Made by a program: the position numbers and the translations under genes. From NCBI GenBank assembly GCA_024645305.1, contig JAHEFU010000018.1:1-21558 (forward strand): a stretch of 21,558 nucleotides of DNA, read 5' to 3'. This DNA is from Planctomycetales bacterium (GTDB taxonomy: Bacteria > 4484-113 > JAFGCY01). Positions within the stretch are counted from its first letter, which is position 1. Every line of letters begins with the position of its first letter. Shown here one piece after another: positions 1-7,930 of this stretch. The notes under the pieces were generated by a model. That model worked only from the letters and a program-made list of their open reading frames with translations, was not told the origin of the DNA and searched no databases.

Positions 1-1
1 T

Positions 2-367
2 CGCACCGGTGCTGGAGCCACCCTCGGAAGTGGCCAGCAGTACATGAGCTGGATCAGCCTGCGGGACTATTTGCGGATCGTGCTGTTTAGCCTTGAGAAT
101 GCCTCCATGAAAGGATCTCTCAACGTTGTCTCACCCCAGCCGGTCAGCAATGCTGAATTCAGCAGGGCCCTGGCCAGCGCCTTGAATCGTCCGCTGCTTC
201 TGCGTGCTCCAGCCTGGAGCCTGCAGGCCGTAATGGGCGACATGGCCCGACTCCTGCTTCTGGCCAGCCAGCGCGTAATTCCTGCTGCCCTTGAAAAGGC
301 CGGGTTCAACTGGGAGGATCCTGACCTGCAGACCCTGCTTGATGGGTTTTTCAAAAGAGAGGTCTGA
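2..367 (+). CDS. TIGR01777/DUF1731 family NAD(P)-binding epimerase, C-terminal part (5' truncated)
   Basis: The reading frame is open from base 2 and runs to a TGA at 365-367, so the gene begins left of the window. The visible part starts RTGAGATLGSGQQYMSWI, which matches the conserved stretch before the C-terminal domain of TIGR01777 (YfcH-like) short-chain dehydrogenase/epimerases. It continues with the typical segments LNVVSPQPVSNAEFSRAL, the LLLLASQRVIPAALEKAGF helix and a final DPDLQTLLDG, which together make up the DUF1731 domain. The N-terminal Rossmann fold with its glycine-rich NAD(P) motif is outside the window. The substrate of the family is not well defined. The cysteine dioxygenase gene follows on the same strand after about 100 bp; co-transcription is possible but unproven. 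Confidence 0.85.
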   Translation, partial: RTGAGATLGSGQQYMSWISLRDYLRIVLFSLENASMKGSLNVVSPQPVSNAEFSRALASALNRPLLLRAPAWSLQAVMGDMARLLLLASQRVIPAALEKAGFNWEDPDLQTLLDGFFKREV

Positions 368-467
368 TTTTCCAGCGCCTGTCCGCAAGTTCTACTGATT
401 TCAGCTCAAGTGTGTTAGCTTATGAGAGACGAAACCGGACTGGTCAATCGTCAGTGAGGATTACAGG

Positions 468-986
468 ATGAATTTGCAGGAACTGCTTGGAACGCTGGAC
501 CAATACGAATCTCGGATACCCCTGGACGTGCTGGACGACGCACTGCAGCGCGTGGAACTCAGCTGTGACTGCGTCAGCGACCAGCTCATCTTTCATGACG
601 ACCACTACCAGCGCAACCTGCTGCATGAAGGGCCTGCATACCAGGCACTTATAATCTGCTGGCTCAATGGCCAGCGCAGCCTGATCCATGATCACGTCGG
701 TTCCAGCTGCGGTGTGAAGATCCTGCGCGGGACGGCTACAGAGACGATTTTTGACTGGTCGGACAACCGGATGATCTACCCCACCCGCACGTCCATGCTG
801 CAGGAGGGTGCGGTCTGCGCAGCGCAGGACATGGACATCCACCAGATCAGCAACCTGCAGGCAGACAACCGCGACCTCGTGACATTGCACATCTACTCAC
901 CAAAGCTTGCGCGGATGGGGGTTTATTCCCTGACGGACAGCAGGGTCGTCCGCCAGGACGAGTATAAAATCGCCAGTAACGCCTGA
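468..986 (+). CDS. Cysteine dioxygenase type I (cupin)
   Basis: This 172-residue protein is a cupin of the cysteine dioxygenase family, which oxidises L-cysteine with O2 to cysteine sulfinate in the cytoplasm using non-haem Fe(II). The three iron-binding histidines are H74 and H76 (in LIHDH) and H125 (in DMDIHQISN). Arg49 (YQRNLL) corresponds to the arginine that binds the substrate carboxylate, and Tyr143 (LHIYSP) to the active-site tyrosine. Cys81 lies at the position of mammalian Cys93, which forms a Cys-Tyr thioether crosslink; most bacterial homologues are said to lack this Cys. The length is slightly short of the roughly 200 residues of the mammalian enzyme. The ATG at 468 follows a TGAGGA-type ribosome site. 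A 3-mercaptopropionate dioxygenase or another thiol dioxygenase remains possible. Confidence 0.85.
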   Translation: MNLQELLGTLDQYESRIPLDVLDDALQRVELSCDCVSDQLIFHDDHYQRNLLHEGPAYQALIICWLNGQRSLIHDHVGSSCGVKILRGTATETIFDWSDNRMIYPTRTSMLQEGAVCAAQDMDIHQISNLQADNRDLVTLHIYSPKLARMGVYSLTDSRVVRQDEYKIASNA

Positions 987-995
987 GCCACTCCC

Positions 996-2228
996 CTAGT
1001 TGGCACGGTTGCCCAGCAGGGCCACGAACTCACACTGCTCCGTCCAGGGAAACAGGTCCGCCACCGCCAGCCGCTCCAGCCTCCATCCCGCCTGCAACCT
1101 GCCAATGTCGCGGCAGAAGGCAGCTCCATCACAGCCGACCAGAAGCAGGCTGCCGGCTGCCTGGTCATTGAGCATTCTGCACAGTTCCCGGCTCAGGCCA
1201 CTGCGGGGCGGATCAGCGATGATCACATCATTTGGCTTGCTTTGCATGCGCCGGACATAGGAGTCGGCATCACGGTGGAAGCAGCGTGCATCAAGCTCCT
1301 TCAGGTTGACAACAGCACTGGTGATGCTGGATTCACTGCTGTCGACCACGGCAAAGGAGTGGAAGCTGCCTGCCAGCAGCAGGCTGAACAGGCCACAGCC
1401 GCCATAGAGGTCATGTAGCCTGTCACCGCCGATCTGCCAGTTGCGGAACAGGCCATCGAAAAAGCTGATGGCGGAGCTGCCGGTCACCTGGAAGAAGCCG
1501 CTGGCATGGCTGGCAATCTCAGCACCTGGCAGCTTCCAGCGCAGGATGCCGCTGCCGGGCTGCCACTTTCCAGTCTGCAACTCCCAGACCTTGCCTGGAT
1601 CATCCTCATGCCAGGCCATGACCACAGGTTCAATGTCATCGACAGTCAGCTCCCAGCGACCCTCAAGCTGCGGCAGGCTGCCATCCGACAGTCCCTCCCT
1701 GAGCAACCCGATTGCTGCTGACAATTGCTGCGCTGCAGCGGGACAGTTATCAATGGCGACAATTTCGTGACTGCCCCGGGCGTGGTAACCAAGGACGCCA
1801 TCCAGGAAGTGCAGCTGGATCACCTGCCGCAGGGTCTGCTCAGATGATGGATGCCATTCCCAGTCAATGCTGCTGCCGAGCTGCTTTGCCAGCAGGTCGC
1901 CAACCATTTGCCTCTTCAGTTCACCCCCACGCTCCGCTGCCTCATGCAGGTTGCAGCCGCCACAAGTACTGGACCACGGGCAGGCGGATGCAATCCTGTC
2001 GCCGGAAGGCTCCAGGATCTGGGCGACCTGGCCTTCAGCGTGGCGCGCCTTCCATTCAATCCAGGCGCTGACAAGTTCACCGGGGAACAGCGCTTCGGAG
2101 TGGCGCAGCAGGATGATCCGTCCGTCCGCATGCCTGGCAATCCCCACAGCACCCCAGCCCAGGCGTTCAATGCGCCCCTCGAAGAATTCAGGCTGACCAC
2201 CTGCGTTGAGCTCAATGTCCTGGTTCAT
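996..2228 (-). CDS. TrmA/RlmD-like RNA 5-methyluridine methyltransferase
   Basis: The 410-residue protein has the architecture of SAM-dependent uracil-C5 RNA methyltransferases (TrmA/RlmC/RlmD family). Residues about 12-72 look like a TRAM RNA-binding domain. Cysteines 83, 89 and 92 (ACPWSSTCGGC) with Cys162 form the expected 4Fe-4S site. The SAM-binding loop is DLYGGCG at 273-279. IADPPRSGL at 337-345 is motif IV, Cys366 (LVGCDG) is the expected nucleophile and Glu400 (QCEFVALL) the expected general base. The usual SCNP around the nucleophile is GCDG here, so the substrate (23S rRNA or tRNA) cannot be assigned. Its ATG overlaps the stop of the upstream phzF-like gene as ATGA, so the two are probably translationally coupled. 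Confidence 0.85.
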   Translation of the reverse strand: MNQDIELNAGGQPEFFEGRIERLGWGAVGIARHADGRIILLRHSEALFPGELVSAWIEWKARHAEGQVAQILEPSGDRIASACPWSSTCGGCNLHEAAERGGELKRQMVGDLLAKQLGSSIDWEWHPSSEQTLRQVIQLHFLDGVLGYHARGSHEIVAIDNCPAAAQQLSAAIGLLREGLSDGSLPQLEGRWELTVDDIEPVVMAWHEDDPGKVWELQTGKWQPGSGILRWKLPGAEIASHASGFFQVTGSSAISFFDGLFRNWQIGGDRLHDLYGGCGLFSLLLAGSFHSFAVVDSSESSITSAVVNLKELDARCFHRDADSYVRRMQSKPNDVIIADPPRSGLSRELCRMLNDQAAGSLLLVGCDGAAFCRDIGRLQAGWRLERLAVADLFPWTEQCEFVALLGNRAN

Positions 2229-3109
2229 ATGCGGAACTCGCCGCTGGCAACTTCCAGGGCCTCACCGGCAATGCGGATACTCTCCACGCCATCCTGATCC
2301 TCAACACTGAACCAGATCCTTGCCGGACGCTGCATGCTGTAGCCCTGGTCGAGACCGTGCAATTCCCCGGCGGGCAGAACCAGCTGTCCGGTGCGCCGCA
2401 GGTAGGCTGCCAGGCAGCAGGCACTTGAACCGGTGGCGGGATCCTCAACCACGCCATGCATTGGTGCGAACATCCGGGTGCTGAACTGGGCTTCCGGGGC
2501 ATATGGTTCACGGCAGTAGACGGTCAACTGGTCAAAACCAGTCAGGCGGTACAGTTCCCGCAGTGCGGAAAAATCGCAGCTGGCGGCCTCCAGGGCTGCT
2601 CGGTCCTTCACGGGCACGATGCAGTAGGTAGGTCCCACATCTAGCATGCCGACGGGCAGGCTGGTTTCCAGCTGCTGGGCCTGCAGCCCGGTCAGGCGCA
2701 TTGCCAGTTCCGGATCTTCCAGCGGGTCATGCCAGGTGACGGGAGGAGAATTGAAGCTCACCAGTTGGCGTCCGTGCCGCTCAAGATGCTGGACGCTGAC
2801 AACATCACGCATCAGCTCCAACTCCAGTGTGGCGGTGGAACTTTCCAACTCGGCGAAGATGAAGGCAGCTGTACCCACGACAGGATGTCCGGCAAAGACC
2901 ATCTCGCGGTCCGGAGTGAATATGCGTACTTTGTAGTGGCCATTGCCACCTCCACAGATGAAGGTGCATTCTGACAGATTCATTTCCCGGGTGAGCGCCT
3001 GCATCATCTCCGTATCCAGTCCGTCGGCCTCCGGGAAGATGCCAAGCGGATTGCCACCGAGGGCCTGCCCGGTGAAAACATCCCATTGCCTGAATCCGAT
3101 TACATGCAT
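2225..3109 (-). CDS. PhzF family epimerase/isomerase-like protein
   Basis: Starting at the ATG at 3107-3109 the product is 294 residues, the normal PhzF length. This start has an AGGAG at 3115-3119 five bases upstream and yields the family-typical N-terminus HVIGFRQWDVFTG. An in-frame ATG as far upstream as 3226 would add an unrelated 39-residue tail. Family signatures are GGNPLGIF at 18-25, Glu47 (NLSE), the position of the catalytic glutamate of PhzF, FAGHP at 72-76, and EDPATGSSA at 222-230. PhzF of phenazine synthesis isomerises trans-2,3-dihydro-3-hydroxyanthranilate. No phenazine genes are nearby, so this is a housekeeping-type relative of unknown substrate. It is the first gene of a two-gene unit with the methyltransferase, and is divergent from alr. 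Confidence 0.88.
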   Translation of the reverse strand: MHVIGFRQWDVFTGQALGGNPLGIFPEADGLDTEMMQALTREMNLSECTFICGGGNGHYKVRIFTPDREMVFAGHPVVGTAAFIFAELESSTATLELELMRDVVSVQHLERHGRQLVSFNSPPVTWHDPLEDPELAMRLTGLQAQQLETSLPVGMLDVGPTYCIVPVKDRAALEAASCDFSALRELYRLTGFDQLTVYCREPYAPEAQFSTRMFAPMHGVVEDPATGSSACCLAAYLRRTGQLVLPAGELHGLDQGYSMQRPARIWFSVEDQDGVESIRIAGEALEVASGEFRI

Positions 3110-3201
3110 TTCAGCTCCTGCCCATACAAGGCGGCATATTAGCACCGACCGCTGACCCGCATTGCATAGCGCGGCAGAACGAAGCCACAGACCAGCTCTG
3201 C

Positions 3202-3207
3202 TATAAT
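3202..3207 (+). promoter_or_regulatory. Candidate -10 box for alr
   Basis: A perfect TATAAT lies in the divergent gap between the phzF-like gene and alr. A start of transcription near 3214 would give a leader of about 90 nt to the preferred alr start at 3304. No good -35 hexamer is visible 16-18 bp upstream, so the call rests on the -10 match and its position. Confidence 0.4.
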
Positions 3208-3303
3208 CACTGCAGCCCATCGTCAATGAACTCTTCCAGTCTCATTGGCCCGGGAAGCCGTCACCATCTGTGGCGCACGGACGGGTTTCCGGACAGTACA
3301 GCA

Positions 3304-4467
3304 ATGATTACAGAAGTACAACACAGTTCCAGACTTGAATTGAGCCAGTCCGCGCTGAAGCACAACCTCGACTTCCTGCGCCGGACCATCGGGGAACACC
3401 CCGTGATCAGCGTGGTGGTGAAAGCCAATGCTTATGGCCACGGGGTTGAACAGTTTGTTCCCATGGCCGAGAAATGCGGTATCCGCCACTTCGCGGTGGC
3501 ATCCACAGGTGAGTCGCACCAGGTACTGTCCTCACTGACAGCCGACAGCCGCGTGATGATCATGAGCATCCTGCATGACAGCGACATTCCCTGGGTAATT
3601 GAGCACGGTATCGAGTTCTACGTGTTCAGCCTGCGGCGCATCAAGCTGGCAGCGGAGATCGCCAGTAAGCTGGGTATCCCGGCGCGGATCCACCTCGAGG
3701 TGGAAACCGGCGGCAACCGGACCGGTATCGAACAGGCCAAGCTCAAGGAAGCGCTGGCCGTCATCCACCGCGAACGCAAGCACCTGCACTTAATCGGATT
3801 CTGCACGCATCTTGCCGGTGCCGAATCCCTCGCTGCCAAGTTCAGGATTGACAAGCAGGTACAGATGTTCGAGCGGCTGCGCAAGCCCCTTATGAATCGC
3901 AACAACCCACCCCTGTTCCACATGGCCAGTTCAGCCGCATCCTTGATCCGTCCGGAATGCCGACTTGATATGGTCAGGACCGGCACGGTGGTCTATGGCC
4001 TGTACCCCAGTCCTGACGTATACAACAGCATGCTGCTCAATGCCCGGAAACCGGAGGATGTGCGGCTGCGACGCGTCATCTCCTGGAAGACGAACGTCAT
4101 GCAGGTCCGCCAGGTGGACCGTGATGAGTTCGTCGGCTACGGCACGAGTTACCAGGCTCCGCGGGACTCGATGATCGCGGTCATCCCGACCGGCTACGGC
4201 AATGGCTATCCCCGGGAAATGAGCAACCGCGGTACGGTCCTGATCCGTGGCCGGCGCGCACCGATCGTGGGAGTTGTCAACATGAACATGTGCTTCGCCG
4301 ACGTGACACACATCCCGGATGTGGATTTCGGCGATGAAGTGGTGCTTGTGGGCCGCCAGAAGAAAAATGAAATCACCATCAGGTCCTTCTCGGATTTCAG
4401 CTCGGCCCTGAACACGGAATTCCTCAGCAGGCTGCCGGCGGATATCCCGCGGCAGGTGGTGAAGTAA
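3304..4467 (+). CDS. alr: Alanine racemase-family PLP enzyme
   Basis: This is a fold-type III PLP enzyme of 387 residues from the ATG at 3304. That start puts the family-typical segment (RLELSQSALKHNLDFLR) near the N-terminus; an in-frame ATG at 3226 would add 26 atypical residues, and neither start has a strong ribosome site. Lys40 in VVVKANAYGHG is the PLP lysine and Tyr279 in VGYGTSY is the second catalytic base. The enzyme would make D-alanine for peptidoglycan, and murB is also in the window. Two usually acidic positions are asparagine here: GYADGYPR reads GYGNGYPR, and the CMD motif reads NMN (326-328). The HMANSAA segment reads HMASSAA. A related amino-acid racemase specificity is therefore possible. 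The stop lies 1 nt from the 3' end of the convergent tRNA-Sec gene. Confidence 0.85.
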   Translation: MITEVQHSSRLELSQSALKHNLDFLRRTIGEHPVISVVVKANAYGHGVEQFVPMAEKCGIRHFAVASTGESHQVLSSLTADSRVMIMSILHDSDIPWVIEHGIEFYVFSLRRIKLAAEIASKLGIPARIHLEVETGGNRTGIEQAKLKEALAVIHRERKHLHLIGFCTHLAGAESLAAKFRIDKQVQMFERLRKPLMNRNNPPLFHMASSAASLIRPECRLDMVRTGTVVYGLYPSPDVYNSMLLNARKPEDVRLRRVISWKTNVMQVRQVDRDEFVGYGTSYQAPRDSMIAVIPTGYGNGYPREMSNRGTVLIRGRRAPIVGVVNMNMCFADVTHIPDVDFGDEVVLVGRQKKNEITIRSFSDFSSALNTEFLSRLPADIPRQVVK

Positions 4468-4468
4468 A

Positions 4469-4563
4469 CCGGAGAGAGAGGGAATCGAACCCCCCACGAA
4501 CAGTTTTATCTGCCCGCCACTGGTTTTGAAGACCAGACGGGACACCAGCCCCGATCCTCTCCG
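4469..4563 (-). tRNA. selC: tRNA-Sec (UCA anticodon)
   Basis: The minus strand folds into the bacterial tRNA-Sec shape. There is an 8-bp acceptor stem (CGGAGAGG with TCTCTCCG, ending in a G-U pair), a 6-bp D stem with a 4-nt TGGT loop, and a 5-bp anticodon stem CTGGT/ACCAG around CTTCAAA with anticodon TCA. The long variable arm has an 8-bp stem (GCGGGCAG/CTGTTCGT, with wobbles) and a 6-nt loop. The T stem is 5 bp, with T loop TTCGATT. This 8+5 acceptor/T arrangement and the long extra arm are diagnostic. The discriminator would be G; CCA is not encoded. The gene lies 53 nt downstream of selB on the same strand. The exact ends may be off by one base, because the outermost pair is C1-G72. Confidence 0.93.
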
Positions 4564-4568
4564 CAACT

Positions 4569-4574
4569 GTTATA
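4569..4574 (-). promoter_or_regulatory. Possible -10 box for tRNA-Sec
   Basis: TATAAC (minus strand) lies in the 53-nt gap between selB and the tRNA-Sec gene. It would place a transcription start at about the first base of the tRNA. No convincing -35 is visible, and read-through from selDAB is just as plausible. Confidence 0.25.
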
Positions 4575-4616
4575 GCGCATTCCTGCTGGCGCCCTGGCCA
4601 GTCAGGGATAATTTGA

Positions 4617-6542
4617 TCAGGCCAGCATGCGGAAGTCCCCGTCCCGCTTGAGCAGACCGCTTTGTTCGTAGTACTGCAAGAGCGGGATGCCATACTTGCG
4701 TGATGTGCCGACCAGCTGGTTGAAGTCACTGACCGTCATCTTCCCGGCCGCAGCCAGATGATCGCGCAAGCGCCCGGCCATGCTTTCCACGAGACCCGCA
4801 TCAAAGTACACTGCACCGGGCAGCACAACCAGTTCGCCATCCTCCGCCAGCAGCTTGCACAGCATCAGCAGGCGCTTCTTATCAACGGAGACATCCTTTA
4901 CGATATCCGCCGGCTGGTCCGGCTTGAGGCTGTCGAGCATGCGCGCCCGCAGTTCCTTGAGTGCCTCATTGTCCTTTGCCGTCAGCTTGACCGCCCGGCC
5001 CGGCAGTGCGAAGGTGCCGGACTGCTTGAGCAGGCGGCCGTCCTGCACTGCGGCATTGAGGGCCAGCTCCACCAGTTCGACCGGCAGGCTGCCCTCCCCA
5101 GCCGTGATACCGTTGGCAAAAGCCTGGCTGCCCATGCCCCTCAGTGTCAGGGGATTGTCATCGTGGAAGGATTCAAGCATCTGGATGCTGCGCCTGATGA
5201 TCCGTTCGCGGTTCTCCGTCGTGCTGAGCAGCTGCTGGCGTCCGGAGCCGTGGGCCTGCAACCCGTGCCTGGCAGCGCTGGCAATCCCCGCCTCCAGGCT
5301 CGTCTCGTCAATCAGCAGCAGTGGCAGCAGGTCCTGGCGGGTGGCCCCGTACTGCTTCTTGGCAACCTCATGCAGCAGACGGGCCTCCAGGCCCTCCTCG
5401 CGCAGGTCACCCAGCTTCTCCGCCGCTTCGCTGCGCCGGCGGCGGTGCTTGGTGGGATGCGGATCCAGCACTATCCCGCCTCCGAGCGTATACCGCCCGG
5501 TGCTCGAGCGCATGATGAAGCGGTCACCGGCGGCGATTGCCAGCGGCTCACTGACACGCAGCTGCACGAGCGCCGTGCTGCCCGGTGGCACACTGTCGGA
5601 TTCGAGCGGATGAAGCTTGGCACTCAGTTCCACGGTGCCGATATGCAGTTCCACCTCACTGCCGCGCCGCAGCGCCGCATGGCTGCCCTCCAGCATTTCC
5701 ACTTCCGCATCCAGCATGTAGGAACTTTCCAGGGCCTCGCGCTCGGCGAGCACCTCACCACGTGAGATTTCGTCATGGCTCACACCACTGAGGTTTATGG
5801 CTGCGCGCATCCCGGCACTGACACTGTCAACATCATTGCCATGGACCTGGATACCCCGTACCCGCACCTTGCGGCCGGAGGGATACAGGCTCATGTCAGC
5901 ATCAACATGCAGGGTGCCCGACACGGTAGTCCCGGTGACAACGGTCCCGGCTCCCCGGATGCTGAAGCTGCGGTCAATTGCCATGCGGAAGCGGCCATCA
6001 TCCGAGCGCAGGGGCACGGCCTCAGCCACTTGCCTGATCTGCTGCTTCAGCTCCTCCAGCCCTGTCTGCTTGACGCTGCTGACGGGAACGATCGCGCAGT
6101 CCTCCAGGAAGGTTCCACGGGTGACATCACGGATGTCCTCGATCGCCAGTTCGCGGATGTCCTCCTCCACCATGTCCACTTTCGTCAGCGCGACGAGTCC
6201 GTGCCGCACCCCCAGCATCCTGGCAATATGCAGGTGCTCGGTCGTCTGCGGCATCACCCCGTCATCGGCGGCGATCACGAGCAGCAGCAGGTCGATCCCC
6301 GTGGCACCGGCCACCATGTTGCGGATGAACCTGGCATGCCCGGGCACGTCAATGATGCCGATACGCAGGTCCTCTCCGAGGTCCAGGTGGGCAAATCCCA
6401 GGTTGATGGTGATCCCGCGGCGTTTCTCCTCCTCCAGGGTGTCCGTGTCAACGCCGGTCAGGACACGCACGAGCGATGTCTTGCCGTGGTCAATATGCCC
6501 GGAAGTCCCCATTACCAGATAGCGCTTGCTGTCCTCAGCCAT
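4617..6542 (-). CDS. selB: Selenocysteine-specific elongation factor SelB
   Basis: SelB is the GTPase that carries selenocysteyl-tRNA to UGA codons marked by a SECIS hairpin. The 641-residue product starts at the ATG at 6540-6542, which has GGTGA upstream and gives the family start KRYLVMGTSGHIDHGKT. GTPase motifs are GHIDHGKT (15-22), RGITI (42-46), DVPGH (65-69) and TKVD (120-123). The EF-Tu-like beta-barrel domains follow. The C-terminal third has the winged-helix repeats that bind the SECIS RNA, ending in TVSDFNQLVGTSRKYGIPLL. The start codon lies 8 nt inside the end of selA, so translation is probably coupled. An in-frame ATG at 6623, inside selA, was rejected because it adds 27 residues before the family-typical start. 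Confidence 0.95.
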   Translation of the reverse strand: MAEDSKRYLVMGTSGHIDHGKTSLVRVLTGVDTDTLEEEKRRGITINLGFAHLDLGEDLRIGIIDVPGHARFIRNMVAGATGIDLLLLVIAADDGVMPQTTEHLHIARMLGVRHGLVALTKVDMVEEDIRELAIEDIRDVTRGTFLEDCAIVPVSSVKQTGLEELKQQIRQVAEAVPLRSDDGRFRMAIDRSFSIRGAGTVVTGTTVSGTLHVDADMSLYPSGRKVRVRGIQVHGNDVDSVSAGMRAAINLSGVSHDEISRGEVLAEREALESSYMLDAEVEMLEGSHAALRRGSEVELHIGTVELSAKLHPLESDSVPPGSTALVQLRVSEPLAIAAGDRFIMRSSTGRYTLGGGIVLDPHPTKHRRRRSEAAEKLGDLREEGLEARLLHEVAKKQYGATRQDLLPLLLIDETSLEAGIASAARHGLQAHGSGRQQLLSTTENRERIIRRSIQMLESFHDDNPLTLRGMGSQAFANGITAGEGSLPVELVELALNAAVQDGRLLKQSGTFALPGRAVKLTAKDNEALKELRARMLDSLKPDQPADIVKDVSVDKKRLLMLCKLLAEDGELVVLPGAVYFDAGLVESMAGRLRDHLAAAGKMTVSDFNQLVGTSRKYGIPLLQYYEQSGLLKRDGDFRMLA

Positions 6543-7926
6543 GCAATTCACCGAAGATGGCGGCGATTTCCTCAGCTTCACCATCCAGCAGGCTGGCAAC
6601 GTTGAGCAGAAGCCTTCCCGCACTGACGTAACCGATTACCGGGACGCTGGCGTGCCGCAGTTGTGCTTCCAGGTGTTCGGCACTCAGCTGCGCTGCCTCA
6701 ACTGCCACGACGGAGGACCTGAAGTCCTGGTCCGGCAGTGTACCGCCGCCGACCGTGGCCGTGCCTTCCGCCACCGTAAACTGCCAATCTGTCCTGGCAG
6801 CCTGCAGGAGCTTGCGCAGTGCCTCTGCATTGTGCTTCAACTCATCCTCTGTAAGGCTGAGCTGCTGCGCCAGGATGCTTATGGGCGAGTTGGCGGCATT
6901 GCGGATGTACTGGCTGGCCACGGAACTCAGGGCACCGATCAGCAGTTTGTCGAGCCGCAGGATCCGCCACAGGGGATTCGCCCGGATGCGTCCGATCCAT
7001 TCACGGCTGCCGAGGATCAGGCCCGCCTGCGGTCCGCCCAACAGCTTGTCACCCGATATGCAGACGATGTCCGGCCCTTCAGCCAGGCATTGCAGCAGTT
7101 CGGGCTCGTCGAGCACGGGCAGTCCCTGCTTGCCAAAGTAGCCGCTGCCAAGATCCACCATGACCGGCAGTGAGTGGCGCTTTCCCAGGGTCACCAGCTC
7201 GGAGATCGTCGTTTCCTCCGTGAAACCCCGGACGCGGTAATTGCTGGCATGCGTCTTCAGCAACAGCCCGGAGTTGTCATTTATAGCATTTTCGTAATCA
7301 TCCAGGCGCGTGCGGTTGGTGGTTCCGACCTCCCGCAGCTGGCAGCCAGATGCCGGTATCACATCGGGTACCCGGTAGCTGCCACCGATTTCCACAAGTT
7401 CACCACGGCTGGTTATCACCTCGCGTCCCTGGGCCATGGTATTGAGTGTGATCATCACAGCAGCGGCGCAGTTATTGACAAGTGTCGCATCCTCACAGCC
7501 GGTCAGGGCTGACAACTGGCGAGCCAGCAGCTTGTCACGCTTGCCGCGCTTGCCGGACTCCAGATCGAACTCAAGGCTCGAATACCCGCGTGATATCTCC
7601 AGAACCGCTGCGCGGGTCTCCTGATTCAGCACAGACCGCCCAAGGTTCGTATGCAGCAGGATACCGGTTGCGTTGATCACCCGCTGCACCGCCGGCCGGC
7701 TCAGCGCCATAAGTTTCCGTTCCAGCAGCAGCGCGACGGACTCCGCATCCGTGGGTCCCTTATGGCTGTCATCCAGCAGAGAACTGCGCAGGGATTCAAT
7801 CAACAGTCTGGCCTGGCCCAGGACCACCGGCCGGTGATAATCCTCCAGCAACTGCCTGCCAGTATCGCTTTGCAATACGGCTTCCAGATGCGGTAACTCC
7901 CGCAGCCTGCGATTGACTTCGTTCAT
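6535..7926 (-). CDS. selA: L-seryl-tRNA(Sec) selenium transferase SelA
   Basis: SelA is a PLP enzyme that converts seryl-tRNA-Sec to selenocysteyl-tRNA-Sec using selenophosphate. From the ATG at 7924-7926 the product is 463 residues, the same size as the E. coli enzyme. It shows the N-terminal RRLRELPHLEAVL segment, VINATGILLHTNLGR (83-97), VNNCAAAV (150-157) and Lys294 in ISGDKLLGGPQAG, the PLP-binding lysine. A longer in-frame reading to 8088 would run far into selD and was rejected. The start is 4 nt after the selD stop, with AGGTAA inside the selD end as ribosome site, and selA overlaps selB by 8 nt. It is thus the middle cistron of selDAB. Confidence 0.96.
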   Translation of the reverse strand: MNEVNRRLRELPHLEAVLQSDTGRQLLEDYHRPVVLGQARLLIESLRSSLLDDSHKGPTDAESVALLLERKLMALSRPAVQRVINATGILLHTNLGRSVLNQETRAAVLEISRGYSSLEFDLESGKRGKRDKLLARQLSALTGCEDATLVNNCAAAVMITLNTMAQGREVITSRGELVEIGGSYRVPDVIPASGCQLREVGTTNRTRLDDYENAINDNSGLLLKTHASNYRVRGFTEETTISELVTLGKRHSLPVMVDLGSGYFGKQGLPVLDEPELLQCLAEGPDIVCISGDKLLGGPQAGLILGSREWIGRIRANPLWRILRLDKLLIGALSSVASQYIRNAANSPISILAQQLSLTEDELKHNAEALRKLLQAARTDWQFTVAEGTATVGGGTLPDQDFRSSVVAVEAAQLSAEHLEAQLRHASVPVIGYVSAGRLLLNVASLLDGEAEEIAAIFGELHG

Positions 7927-7930
7927 GTGA

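Noticed and set aside
3226..3303. N-terminal extension of alanine racemase
   Set aside because: The extra 26 residues do not resemble the family and have no Shine-Dalgarno, but start mapping would be needed to exclude it.
4758..5765. 335-codon plus-strand open frame
   Set aside because: It lies wholly antisense to selB, which has every family motif; the product has low-complexity Gln/His/Arg composition.
5775..6605. 276-codon plus-strand open frame
   Set aside because: Antisense to the GTPase domain of selB, rich in His and Gly, no recognisable motif.
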